Shown piece by piece: positions 1 through 7,394 of a stretch of 38,558 bases of DNA (within the stretch, counting starts at the first letter, position 1; each line of letters opens with the position of its first letter). The position numbers and the translations under genes are program-made. Source of the stretch: a virus; the IMG/VR virus record IMGVR_UViG_3300019776_001125, positions 1 to 38,558 of that record. One strand, written 5' to 3'. Under the pieces are notes generated by a model. It saw only the letters and a list, made by a program, of their open reading frames with translations, did not search any database and was not told the origin of the DNA.

Positions 1-1752
1 TTATTGACCAACAAGATGAATCGCCAGTTCTTTCAATTGTGCATCATCGATTGGGGAAGGGGCATCAATCATTACATCTCTTCCGCTATTGTTTTTCGGG
101 AATGCGATGTAATCACGAATGGAATCTGATCCGTTCATGGTTGCAACCAATCTGTCTAAACCGAAAGCCAATCCGCCATGCGGAGGTGCACCAAATTCGA
201 ATGCATTCATCAGGAATCCGAATTGTTCCTGTGCCTGTTCAGGTGTAAATCCAAGCAATTCGAACATTCTCGCCTGTAAATCTTTGTCGTGGATACGAAT
301 GGAACCACCACCGATTTCAACGCCGTTTAAGGCCAAATCATATGCATTTGCGCGAACCTTTCCTGGTTCAGTTGTAATCAAATCAAAATCTTCCGGTTTC
401 GGTGAAGTGAACGGGTGGTGCATTGCGTGGTAGCGTTCGTTTTCTTCATCCCATTCCAAAAGAGGGAAATCCAATACCCACAATGGCTTGAAAACATCCG
501 GATTTCGAAGACCAAGTTCCGTTCCCATGCGCAAACGCAATTCATTCATTTGCTTACGTGTTTTGTCCAAATCACCACTCAATACGAAGATCAAATCGCC
601 CGCGTTTGCTCCACAAGCTTCTGCCCATGCTTTCAACGTAGCTTCGTCGTAGAACTTGTCTACAGAACTTTTGAATGTCCCGTCAGCGTTACATTTCACG
701 TAAACCAATCCTTTTGCACCAATTTGTGGACGTTTCACCCAATCAGTGATTTCATCCAATTGCTTACGGGTATACTCGGATGCTCCCGGAACAGCAATTC
801 CGATCACCGCTTCTGCGCTATCGAATACTACAAAGTCTTTTCCGGCACTCAGTGCTTTCAAATCGGTGAAGATCATATCAAAACGGATGTCCGGTTTATC
901 GGAACCGTATTTCTCCATGGCTTCCGCATAGTCCATTCTTGGGAAGTTTCCTTCGAATTCAACGCCGCGAACTTCACGGAACAAGTGTTTTACCAGACCT
1001 TCGAACATGTTCAGAATATCTTCTTGTTCTACGAACGCCATTTCGCAGTCAATCTGTGTAAACTCCGGTTGGCGGTCAGCACGCAAATCCTCATCGCGGA
1101 AACACTTCACAATCTGATAGTAGCGGTCGAACCCGGAAACCATCAACAATTGCTTAAACGTCTGTGGCGATTGCGGAAGCGCATAGAATTCACCTTGATT
1201 CATACGGCTTGGCACCACGAAATCGCGGGCGCCTTCCGGTGTTGATTTGATCAAATATGGAGTCTCAACATCCCAGAATCCCTGTGAGTCGAGGTACTTG
1301 CGTGTTTCAAGAGCAACCTGATTGCGCAGGCGCAGTTTGTTTTGTACCGGAGTACGACGCAAGTCCAGGTAGCGGTACTGCGCGCGTAACTCGTCACCAC
1401 CGTCTGTATCGTCTTCGATGGTAAACGGAGGTGTTTTAGCAGCGTTCAAAATGGTCAATTCCGACACTTTGATCTCGATATCTCCAGTTGGAAGATTGGC
1501 ATTTTTGCTAGAACGTTCAATGATTGTTCCTTTTGCCTGAATCACAAATTCACGACCAAGTTTACGCGCCTGCATGCACAAATCGGAGTTGTCGTCCAGG
1601 TTGAATGCCAACTGCGTGATTCCGTAACGGTCGCGCAAATCAACGAAGGTCATTCCACCCAAATCGCGTGAGCGTTGTACCCATCCTGCTAACGTAACTT
1701 CTTGTCCGATGTGCGAAGCTCTTAATTCTCCGCATGTGTGCGTTCTAAACAT
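1..1752 (-). CDS. aspS: Aspartyl-tRNA synthetase
   Basis: Class II synthetase that charges tRNA-Asp in the cytoplasm. The N-terminus ([11 protein letters not shown]) opens an OB-fold anticodon-binding domain ([20 protein letters not shown]). The catalytic core follows, with the class II motif 2 region [18 protein letters not shown], an internal bacterial-type GAD insertion, and motif 3 ([16 protein letters not shown]) near the C-terminus. The product is 583 aa, normal for bacterial AspRS. The frame is open further upstream to 1806, but those 18 extra residues do not look like AspRS and the family N-terminus fits the ATG at 1752. The gene is complete; its stop is the first codon of the window on the minus strand. 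It is a host housekeeping gene. Confidence 0.97.
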   Translation of the reverse strand: MFRTHTCGELRASHIGQEVTLAGWVQRSRDLGGMTFVDLRDRYGITQLAFNLDDNSDLCMQARKLGREFVIQAKGTIIERSSKNANLPTGDIEIKVSELTILNAAKTPPFTIEDDTDGGDELRAQYRYLDLRRTPVQNKLRLRNQVALETRKYLDSQGFWDVETPYLIKSTPEGARDFVVPSRMNQGEFYALPQSPQTFKQLLMVSGFDRYYQIVKCFRDEDLRADRQPEFTQIDCEMAFVEQEDILNMFEGLVKHLFREVRGVEFEGNFPRMDYAEAMEKYGSDKPDIRFDMIFTDLKALSAGKDFVVFDSAEAVIGIAVPGASEYTRKQLDEITDWVKRPQIGAKGLVYVKCNADGTFKSSVDKFYDEATLKAWAEACGANAGDLIFVLSGDLDKTRKQMNELRLRMGTELGLRNPDVFKPLWVLDFPLLEWDEENERYHAMHHPFTSPKPEDFDLITTEPGKVRANAYDLALNGVEIGGGSIRIHDKDLQARMFELLGFTPEQAQEQFGFLMNAFEFGAPPHGGLAFGLDRLVATMNGSDSIRDYIAFPKNNSGRDVMIDAPSPIDDAQLKELAIHLVGQ

Positions 1753-1811
1753 TGCTAAAATTTGTGAGCGACAAAGATAGCGTTTTAGTGAATAGTAAAT
1801 AGGCAATAGTG

Positions 1812-1845
1812 ATTAGGCAATAGTTTGATTTTCCTATTGCCTAAT
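1812..1845. repeat. Intergenic inverted repeat, 12-bp arms
   Basis: Perfect 12-bp arms ATTAGGCAATAG and CTATTGCCTAAT surround a 10-nt loop between the phoH stop and aspS. The core AGGCAATAG also occurs just to the left (about 1801-1809), and TGCCTATTTT follows to the right. On the minus strand the hairpin lies downstream of phoH but has no clear U-tract. It may be a weak terminator or a short intergenic repeat. Confidence 0.6.
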
Positions 1846-1868
1846 GCTGTTTTCTTTTGCCTATTTTA

Positions 1869-3194
1869 CTATAAAAGTTCATTCGCAAGATTGGCCAATT
1901 CCGAGCGTTCTCCTTTTTCAAGGCGAACATGAGAGAACAATGGCTGACCTTTCAGACGATCGATGAGATATGCCAATCCATTCGAGTATTCGTCAAGATA
2001 TGGTGTATCGATCTGGTGAACGTCGCCAGTGAACACAATTTTGGTTCCTTCTCCGGCGCGGGTAATGATGGTTTTCACTTCGTGCGGAGTAAGGTTCTGG
2101 GCTTCGTCCACGATAAATAGAATGTTCGACAAACTTCTACCACGGATAAATGCAAGTGGAGTAATGAGAATGCGTCCGCTTTCTTCCATTTCCACAATGC
2201 TTTTGTGTTTCTTCTCGTTTTCACCGAATTGAGATTTGATGAACTTGAGATTATCCCACAAAGGTTCCATATACGGACCGATCTTGTCTTTTGCGTCGCC
2301 AGGAAGGTAACCGATTTCCTTATTGGAAAGAGGAACCAGAGGACGCGCAAGAATAATCTGTTGAAACAGTTTGTGTTGTTCCAATGCCGCGGCCAATGCA
2401 AGTAGGGTTTTACCCGTTCCTGCCACTCCCTGCAATGCTACCAGTTTGATGTTGTTGTTCATCAATGCATTCACAGCGAAGGCTTGTTCCGCGTTTTTCG
2501 GTTTGATCCCGGAAGTGTATTCTTTTTCTACGCGCTCCAGATGATCTGTAAGTGGGTTATAGTATGCAAGTGATGAAGATTTACCGTTTTTCAGGATGTA
2601 GTATCCGTTGGCAACCTTCTGATCGCCAAGTACTCCTTCTTCCTCAATATTTCCTTTCAGGAATAACGTTTTAATGACATCGGAATCAACACCTTCAACT
2701 GTATTGGTGGAGGTAGCCTGTAATTCCTGATCGTCGACCTTACCGGTTTCATAGTCTTCAGCGTGCAAGCCCAATGCTTTGGCCTTGATACGGAGGTTAA
2801 TATCTTTGGTAACGAGAACAACTTCTTTCGTTTTTTCCGTTTCGTGAAGATGCAGTGTTGCGTTGATGATTTTGTGATCGTTTTTTCCGACACCATAGGT
2901 CTCCTCAGCATTTGCGGTTTTGGGAGTAGCGTCGAGGACAACCTTGAAACTTCCGTGTTCTGCGCCGAGCGGAATCCATTTTTGCAGTCCTTTTGAAATG
3001 GAAAGCTTATCAATGAATCGAATCACTTCACGGGCACTGAAGTTCTTGGTATCATTACCAATCTTGAATTTATCGAGTTCTTCCAAAACGGTTATGGGGA
3101 TAGCCACATCGTTTTTCCCGAAATGCATAATTGCCTGATGATCGTGTAAGAGAACAGAAGTGTCAAGCACAAAGATTTTCAATTTTTTCACCAT
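1869..3194 (-). CDS. PIN domain-PhoH family ATPase
   Basis: The 441-aa protein has an N-terminal PIN ribonuclease-like domain (KIFVLDTSVLLHD with an acidic residue at the start, then LEELDKFK, and later the acidic VTKDINLRIKA strand). A C-terminal PhoH-type P-loop ATPase follows, with Walker A GVAGTGKT and Walker B ILFIVDEAQNL. This two-domain layout matches the YlaK/PhoH2 type, thought to be an RNA helicase-nuclease. Its exact role in this host is unknown. It lies upstream of aspS on the same strand and is a host gene. Confidence 0.92.
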   Translation of the reverse strand: MVKKLKIFVLDTSVLLHDHQAIMHFGKNDVAIPITVLEELDKFKIGNDTKNFSAREVIRFIDKLSISKGLQKWIPLGAEHGSFKVVLDATPKTANAEETYGVGKNDHKIINATLHLHETEKTKEVVLVTKDINLRIKAKALGLHAEDYETGKVDDQELQATSTNTVEGVDSDVIKTLFLKGNIEEEGVLGDQKVANGYYILKNGKSSSLAYYNPLTDHLERVEKEYTSGIKPKNAEQAFAVNALMNNNIKLVALQGVAGTGKTLLALAAALEQHKLFQQIILARPLVPLSNKEIGYLPGDAKDKIGPYMEPLWDNLKFIKSQFGENEKKHKSIVEMEESGRILITPLAFIRGRSLSNILFIVDEAQNLTPHEVKTIITRAGEGTKIVFTGDVHQIDTPYLDEYSNGLAYLIDRLKGQPLFSHVRLEKGERSELANLANELL

Positions 3195-3278
3195 CGTAAA
3201 GTGTTTTGTTTAAGGTACTCTTATTGCTTCATCTCTTAACGATAGAATACCCAAACTTATTGACAGTTACATGGTTGA

Positions 3279-3311
3279 TAAAAAAAGAAGGGAAGCACTA
3301 ACTTCCCTTCT
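3279..3311 (-). terminator. Intrinsic terminator of the T9SS surface protein gene
   Basis: On the minus strand AGAAGGGAAG pairs perfectly with CTTCCCTTCT (10 bp, 6-nt loop) and is followed by a run of seven T. It begins about 20 bp downstream of the stop codon at 3332. This shows that the 3' end of the interrupted gene is intact. Confidence 0.88.
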
Positions 3312-3331
3312 ATCAATATGATAACGAAATC

Positions 3332-5200
3332 TTATTTCTGAATGACAATTCGATCCGTAACTTTTACTTCATCTTTGCTTAATTCAAGTGTATAAATTCC
3401 GGATTCCAAATGACTCAAATCTACTGTTTCGATGGTTGCCTGAACATCAAATTCAGCTACAATTCTTCCTGCCTGATCGAATACACGAGCAGAAAGAGAC
3501 TGATTTGTACCATTTTCAATTTGAATTTCTCCTGTACTTGGAACTGGGTAAACGGAAGTTGCTGCATCCAGCAATTCTTCTACGCTTTGTGTTCCGCTAC
3601 CATAGGAAGCTTTGTCTTTGTTGGAACGTGTCGTATTGAAATCCTGAGATTTCTCAGCGGTACATAGACTCGGAGCATCAACGGTTACCAAATAAGTCAG
3701 GTCAGTTTCGTCTAAAGGTGTATCCGTATAAGTGAATAAGTTAGTTGGCATCTGTGTCAATGGCACCCAACCGGTTGAAGCGCTGTAGCTCCACAGATTA
3801 AACTCGGAATACGTGAATCCTTCATAACTATCCCATGCAAGGTTGTAATTCTGACCAAGACCCTGACTAATTGTAAGGTGAATGGTTTTGTGGTGGTCAC
3901 TGAGGTCAGATTCTACACCACAACCGTCAACAGACGAAATCTTGTAACGCCATGAACGAACGGATGGTGAAGCAACGACATCGTTGAACAAGGACTCGTC
4001 GGTGTACAATACGGTTCCCGCCAATTGGTACTGACCTGCCTGAGAAGTTTCACGGTAGATGTTGAAATGATCAATCGTAGAACTCACCGGACTTTCCCAA
4101 ACCACAAGGTTGGTATTCGTAGTGGTATCTACAGTTACCAAACAGATTTCTGTGAATTCCGGCTGTGCCGCAGATACATCAACACTGATCAGGGAAACAC
4201 ATCCGTTGTTTCCGGTAGTTTGTAATACGTATGTTCCCGGACCAACATTTGCTAAGTCTTCAGAACCACTACCGTTGCTCCATAAGTAAGACGAAGCATC
4301 CGCAGAGATATTGGTGACGTTTACCGAACCGTTATTCGAACAATCCGAAGCCAATACAGTGTCTACTACCATTACCGGAGCGTTACTATTCTGAATCAGA
4401 ATCAATTCGGAGTGCATACAACCTTCATCATCAGTAACGATAGATTCGTAATATCCAGCGCTCAAGCCGCTTAGGGTAACCGCGTTTGTTCCGATTGGAT
4501 TCCCATTGGAATCTTCCCAGGAATATGTATACGGTTGAGAACCACCAATATAGTTTACGGTAACCGATCCGTTCGAAGACGAACAAGATGCATTGGTAGT
4601 GGTACTTGAATTGAGTGCAATTGCTGCCGGTTGAAGAACAGTGTAGCTTGCTGTTGTGATACAGTCGTTGTTATCGGTAATGCTTACTTCATAAGATCCG
4701 GCTGTTAAGTTCGAAACGTCTTGCGTTGTGGCTCCATTCGACCAGGTGTAGGTAAACGGAGGATTTGCCCCGTTCACTGTGAGGTTAATTCCTCCGGTAT
4801 TATTTCCATTACATGTTACGTCAGTAATGTTCTCTGTGAGCGTAATTCCATTTGTTCCAACAGAAGCTACACCAACTGCCATACATCCGTTTGCATCGGT
4901 AGTATTAAAGTAGTACTGACCGGGCTCTAAATCGGTAATCGAAGTAAATGTTGATCCGTTCGACCAGTAGCTGGTGTAACTTGGTGTTCCACCCGTAATG
5001 GTTACTGAAGCTTCTCCGTTCGCATCGTTACAATCTGCTGGAGTTGTTGTGATGGCAAGATTCGGGATTTGGTTGATGGTAACCAGAATACTGTCTTTAC
5101 CAGTACATCCCTGCTGTGAAGTTTTGGTGTACACCAAATAAGTTGAAATACTTGGTGTTGGATCGAATGAATTAGGATAGGCAAAATTTCCAACAACACC
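3332..5200 (-). pseudogene. 5'-truncated SprB-repeat surface protein with T9SS sorting domain
   Basis: About 623 codons remain of a large secreted cell-surface protein. Several SprB-type repeats are visible, with recurring motifs such as TYTWSNGATTQDVSNLTAGSY and ITDNNDC. A fibronectin-like segment follows (VSSTIDHFNIYRETSQAGQY). The C-terminal sorting domain has the typical VYPVPSTGEIQIEN start and ESGIYTLEL end, used for T9SS export and anchoring. No signal peptide or plausible start exists: the frame is open upstream of the apparent TTG start at 5137 and ends at a stop (5201-5203) exactly where the sequence changes character. The rest of the gene probably lies beyond the right end of the prophage. 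Confidence 0.85.
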
Positions 5201-5247
5201 TTAGCCCCCCCAAAACAAATGATACAAAAGAATAGAGTTATATTTTT

Positions 5248-5286
5248 GCCGGAAATTCAGGATTTATAAGGGTTTTCGGCTTTTTT
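5248..5286 (+). terminator. Terminator-like hairpin near the prophage left end
   Basis: GCCGGAAA pairs with TTTTCGGC (8 bp with one G-T pair, 17-nt loop) and is followed by TTTTTT. Nothing is transcribed toward it from the left inside the window, so it may insulate the interrupted host gene from prophage transcription or simply be structural. Confidence 0.45.
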
Positions 5287-5355
5287 AGTAGGTTTAACGT
5301 ACATTTTCAAATCGTCCAAAAGTACCATTTCACTACCATTTGATTACTTCTTTTG

Positions 5356-5382
5356 AGCGCTATAGTATCACACTGTAGCGCT
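5356..5382. repeat. Inverted repeat with 10-bp arms
   Basis: AGCGCTATAG and CTGTAGCGCT form a 10-bp stem (one G-T pair) around the loop TATCACA. A short T-rich tail follows on the plus strand. It could be a protein-binding dyad or a weak terminator. Confidence 0.5.
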
Positions 5383-5523
5383 TTTCTATTGATCATGGTA
5401 GTATTTCTAATGAAAACTACTATTTGAGCCGTTTTTGGAGCCTTTTTCAGATGGTTTATTAGTGTTTTTTGGCATATAATCCCCTACCTGAGATTAAATG
5501 CCGGTAGATGTCTTAAAAATGAT

Positions 5524-5559
5524 TTGGGCATACAGTTGGGCATACAGTTGGGCATACAA
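5524..5559. repeat. Three tandem 12-bp repeats (TTGGGCATACAG)
   Basis: Two exact copies of TTGGGCATACAG and a third ending in A instead of G lie head to tail, a little over one helical turn apart. A weaker relative (TTTTGGCATATAA) lies near 5466-5478. Iterated short sites close to an element end suggest a binding array for transposase or another DNA-binding protein. Confidence 0.65.
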
Positions 5560-5665
5560 AAAGTGATGTTTTTTCAGTAGATTATTACAGCATTAAAGCC
5601 AAAAAAAATACAAAAAACAGGTTTAAATGGTGTTTTCAGGGGGGGGTAATACCATGTGAAATAAA

Positions 5666-5697
5666 CAAAAAACCCTGATAACACTGGCTTTCAGGGT
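5666..5697 (-). terminator. Intrinsic terminator after the repressor-lipoprotein operon
   Basis: On the minus strand ACCCTGA pairs perfectly with TCAGGGT (7 bp, 12-nt loop) and is followed by a run of T (plus-strand A-run at 5666-5671). It lies about 80 bp past the lipoprotein stop codon and would end leftward transcription from the repressor promoter before it reaches the host gene. Confidence 0.8.
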
Positions 5698-5776
5698 GTA
5701 CTTTGCTTAAAAAACTGTTGGTTCAGTTGTACTGTTTGTATGAATTGCTGTATTTCGTTGGATCGGGGTCAGTTTG

Positions 5777-6322
5777 TTACAGATCTTTCGATTCAACAAC
5801 CTTATAAGCTTCATTTGCGCAAGTTGTGATATCCAGATTTTTGGCAGCGGACTTTTCGGTAATGTAGACTTTACTTTTTACTAGGTAGTACTTGAATTTT
5901 TTATTATCCAGGGAATTTTGTTTTTCCTTCAGGTGATCAATAGCTGATTGAATCATGCTCAGCTTATTTGACTCTTCTTCAAGTTCTGATTCATACACAT
6001 CAATCATGTCTTCGTCGAAATCTAAGGATTTAGAGCTGCTTAACTTGATTTCCTGGTTCTGAACAATATCGCTCTGACGAATATATTCGTTCATCAAGTA
6101 ATTTAGCTTCATTTCCGCGGATCCTTTAGCGGTTAATGTATCAACGTCCAGAACTACAACGCTGTCAATTGTGATCATGTCTTCCGGTGTAGTATTCGCT
6201 TCAAGGTATGCGACAATATTTGTGCGGATCTGTTCTTTTATTTCAGTTTTCGGATTGGATCCAGAGCAAGATGAAATGATTATTGCAGTGAATGCTGCTG
6301 TGAATAGTGTTATTGTTTTCAT
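5777..6322 (-). CDS. Putative lipoprotein, likely lysogenic-conversion gene
   Basis: The 181-aa protein starts with a lipoprotein signal peptide (MKTITLFTAAFTAIIISSC) whose lipobox ends at Cys19. The mature part is hydrophilic, charged and probably helical, with an acidic coiled-coil-like segment (DVYESELEEESNKLSMIQSA). I do not recognise a family. It lies 22 bp downstream of the repressor gene on the same strand and ends at its own terminator, so it should be expressed from the prophage. That placement is typical of genes that change the host envelope or block superinfection; this role is inferred from position only. Confidence 0.8.
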   Translation of the reverse strand: MKTITLFTAAFTAIIISSCSGSNPKTEIKEQIRTNIVAYLEANTTPEDMITIDSVVVLDVDTLTAKGSAEMKLNYLMNEYIRQSDIVQNQEIKLSSSKSLDFDEDMIDVYESELEEESNKLSMIQSAIDHLKEKQNSLDNKKFKYYLVKSKVYITEKSAAKNLDITTCANEAYKVVESKDL

Positions 6323-6344
6323 GATATTGGTTGTTTACTGATTA

Positions 6345-7049
6345 CTAACTCATAGAATTTATTCTGATACTGGCCTTTACCAGGGCGAGTGCTTTTATTT
6401 TTTTCTTGTGTACGTCGAACGGGCTATGGTGCTGATTGTGACTCACCAGTCGGATGTAATCTTCACCTTGATCACTTTTCTGAAGGAACTTTACACCAAC
6501 GTAGTTGTCTCCATCATTATCAAATCCAACGATGTACATTTCTCCCCATAGAAATGTTACGTTCTTCAGATCCTTCATCTGTTTGTAGATTACGATGTCT
6601 CCAGATTTCAGTAATGGATACATTGAATCACCGGTTATGTAGATTGCTCCATCTGATTTCGGTATTCCAGGGATCTGAATGAAATCAATCGGCTTATCAT
6701 CGTGTTGGTTCCTGAATAGCTGAACTATTCCAGCTGCTGCCTCAACGTTGTATAATGGGATTTGCTGCACGTCGCCAACAATCACATCAGCGCGGCTCTT
6801 ATAAACTGCAACTGGTTCCGAATCCTTTTCAGTTAGAGTCATCTCCCCTTTACCGGTCAACAGCCAAGTAGGATTCAAATCCGGAAACGCCCTTAGAATT
6901 TTTTCTATACTATCGGAATTGATTCCAGTACGATTATTCATCGCTTTACCAATCAACCCCACCGAAAGCCCTGCATCTACCGTCAGCTTGTTGGCGCTCA
7001 ACCCGCTGCACTCCATGTATTTAGATAAACGATCTACTAAAATTTCCAT
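6345..7049 (-). CDS. LexA-like phage repressor (HTH plus S24 peptidase)
   Basis: The 234-aa protein has an N-terminal helix-turn-helix (about residues 15-65: LSANKLTVDAGLSVGLIGKAM) and a C-terminal S24 peptidase domain. The catalytic serine is Ser142 in GDSMYPLLKSGD and the likely general base is Lys187 in YVGVKFLQ. A possible Ala-Gly self-cleavage site is Ala106-Gly107 in EAAAGIV. These parts are those of SOS-responsive repressors of the LexA/CI type. It is divergent from the Ner-transposase operon and should hold the prophage silent until DNA damage; its operators are probably the repeats at 7052-7101. Mu's own repressor is not of this type. Confidence 0.92.
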   Translation of the reverse strand: MEILVDRLSKYMECSGLSANKLTVDAGLSVGLIGKAMNNRTGINSDSIEKILRAFPDLNPTWLLTGKGEMTLTEKDSEPVAVYKSRADVIVGDVQQIPLYNVEAAAGIVQLFRNQHDDKPIDFIQIPGIPKSDGAIYITGDSMYPLLKSGDIVIYKQMKDLKNVTFLWGEMYIVGFDNDGDNYVGVKFLQKSDQGEDYIRLVSHNQHHSPFDVHKKKIKALALVKASIRINSMS

Positions 7050-7051
7050 TT

Positions 7052-7101
7052 ATATAGAAAATATTCAATGAATAATTTGTTTCATATAGAAAAAATTCAA
7101 T
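7052..7101. promoter_or_regulatory. Pair of 18-bp operator-like direct repeats
   Basis: ATATAGAAAATATTCAAT (7052-7069) and ATATAGAAAAAATTCAAT (7084-7101) match at 17 of 18 positions and start 32 bp apart, about three helical turns, so they face the same side of the DNA. The first abuts the repressor start codon; the second fills the -33/-7 spacer of the early promoter. They are the best candidates for repressor or Ner operators. Confidence 0.75.
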
Positions 7102-7108
7102 ATGTTTG
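7076..7108 (+). promoter_or_regulatory. Early promoter of the Ner-transposase operon, Bacteroidota type
   Basis: A TTTG at 7076-7079 and TATGTTTG at 7101-7108 are separated by 21 bp. This matches the Bacteroidota housekeeping promoter (TTTG about -33, TAnnTTTG about -7). Transcription would start about 35 bp before the Ner-like ATG at 7150. The operator-like repeat at 7084-7101 lies between the two elements, so a bound repressor would block polymerase. Confidence 0.75.
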
Positions 7109-7149
7109 TCAGAACAAAGACAAAGGACTGACTAAACATTGACAAAAAT

Positions 7150-7383
7150 ATGAATTTAACCATTCAACACGACAAAGTAGTAGAAGCTCACACAAAACGT
7201 CTGGAAGGTTTGAAAAAACTCATTCGTAGAGGTGACTGGCAAAAAGTTTCAGAAAAAACAGGGCTACAGTCTTCCTATGCTCAACATCTTTTCTCTAGAG
7301 TAACTGCTGAAAAACATTTACTGGTTGTTTCAGCTCTTGAAGAAGTGATTGAAGAACGTGTAGCGAAATTTAAAGTTGGTTAA
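7150..7383 (+). CDS. Small HTH-like regulator in the Ner position
   Basis: The 77-aa basic protein is first in the early operon, 11 bp before the transposase gene, exactly where Mu has ner. The middle (WQKVSEKTGLQSSYAQHLFSR, about residues 30-50) can form a helix-turn-helix. By analogy it would lower transcription from the repressor and early promoters during lytic growth. No closer family was recognised and the role comes mainly from position. Confidence 0.75.
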   Translation: MNLTIQHDKVVEAHTKRLEGLKKLIRRGDWQKVSEKTGLQSSYAQHLFSRVTAEKHLLVVSALEEVIEERVAKFKVG

Positions 7384-7394
7384 TAGGTCGAATC

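Larger units (their letters stand above)
5201..5776. other. Noncoding left-end region of the prophage
   Basis: This 576-bp stretch has no convincing gene. It starts with TTAGCCCCCCCAAAAC, and at 5631-5648 a near copy appears on the opposite strand (TTACCCCCCCCTGAAAAC). Between these lie a terminator-like hairpin, a 10-bp inverted repeat and three tandem 12-bp repeats, listed separately. The region is A+T-rich. By position it should hold the transposase-binding sites of the left end, but the actual cut site cannot be fixed without the right end. Confidence 0.6.

Noticed and set aside
415-1245. 276-codon plus-strand frame inside aspS
   Set aside because: It is antisense to a complete, strongly conserved synthetase gene and has no protein-like features of its own.
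2075-2401. 108-codon minus-strand frame inside phoH
   Set aside because: It is in another frame of the PhoH ATPase domain and explained by codon composition.
5524-5559. CRISPR array
   Set aside because: The repeats are 12 bp with no spacers and no cas genes are present.
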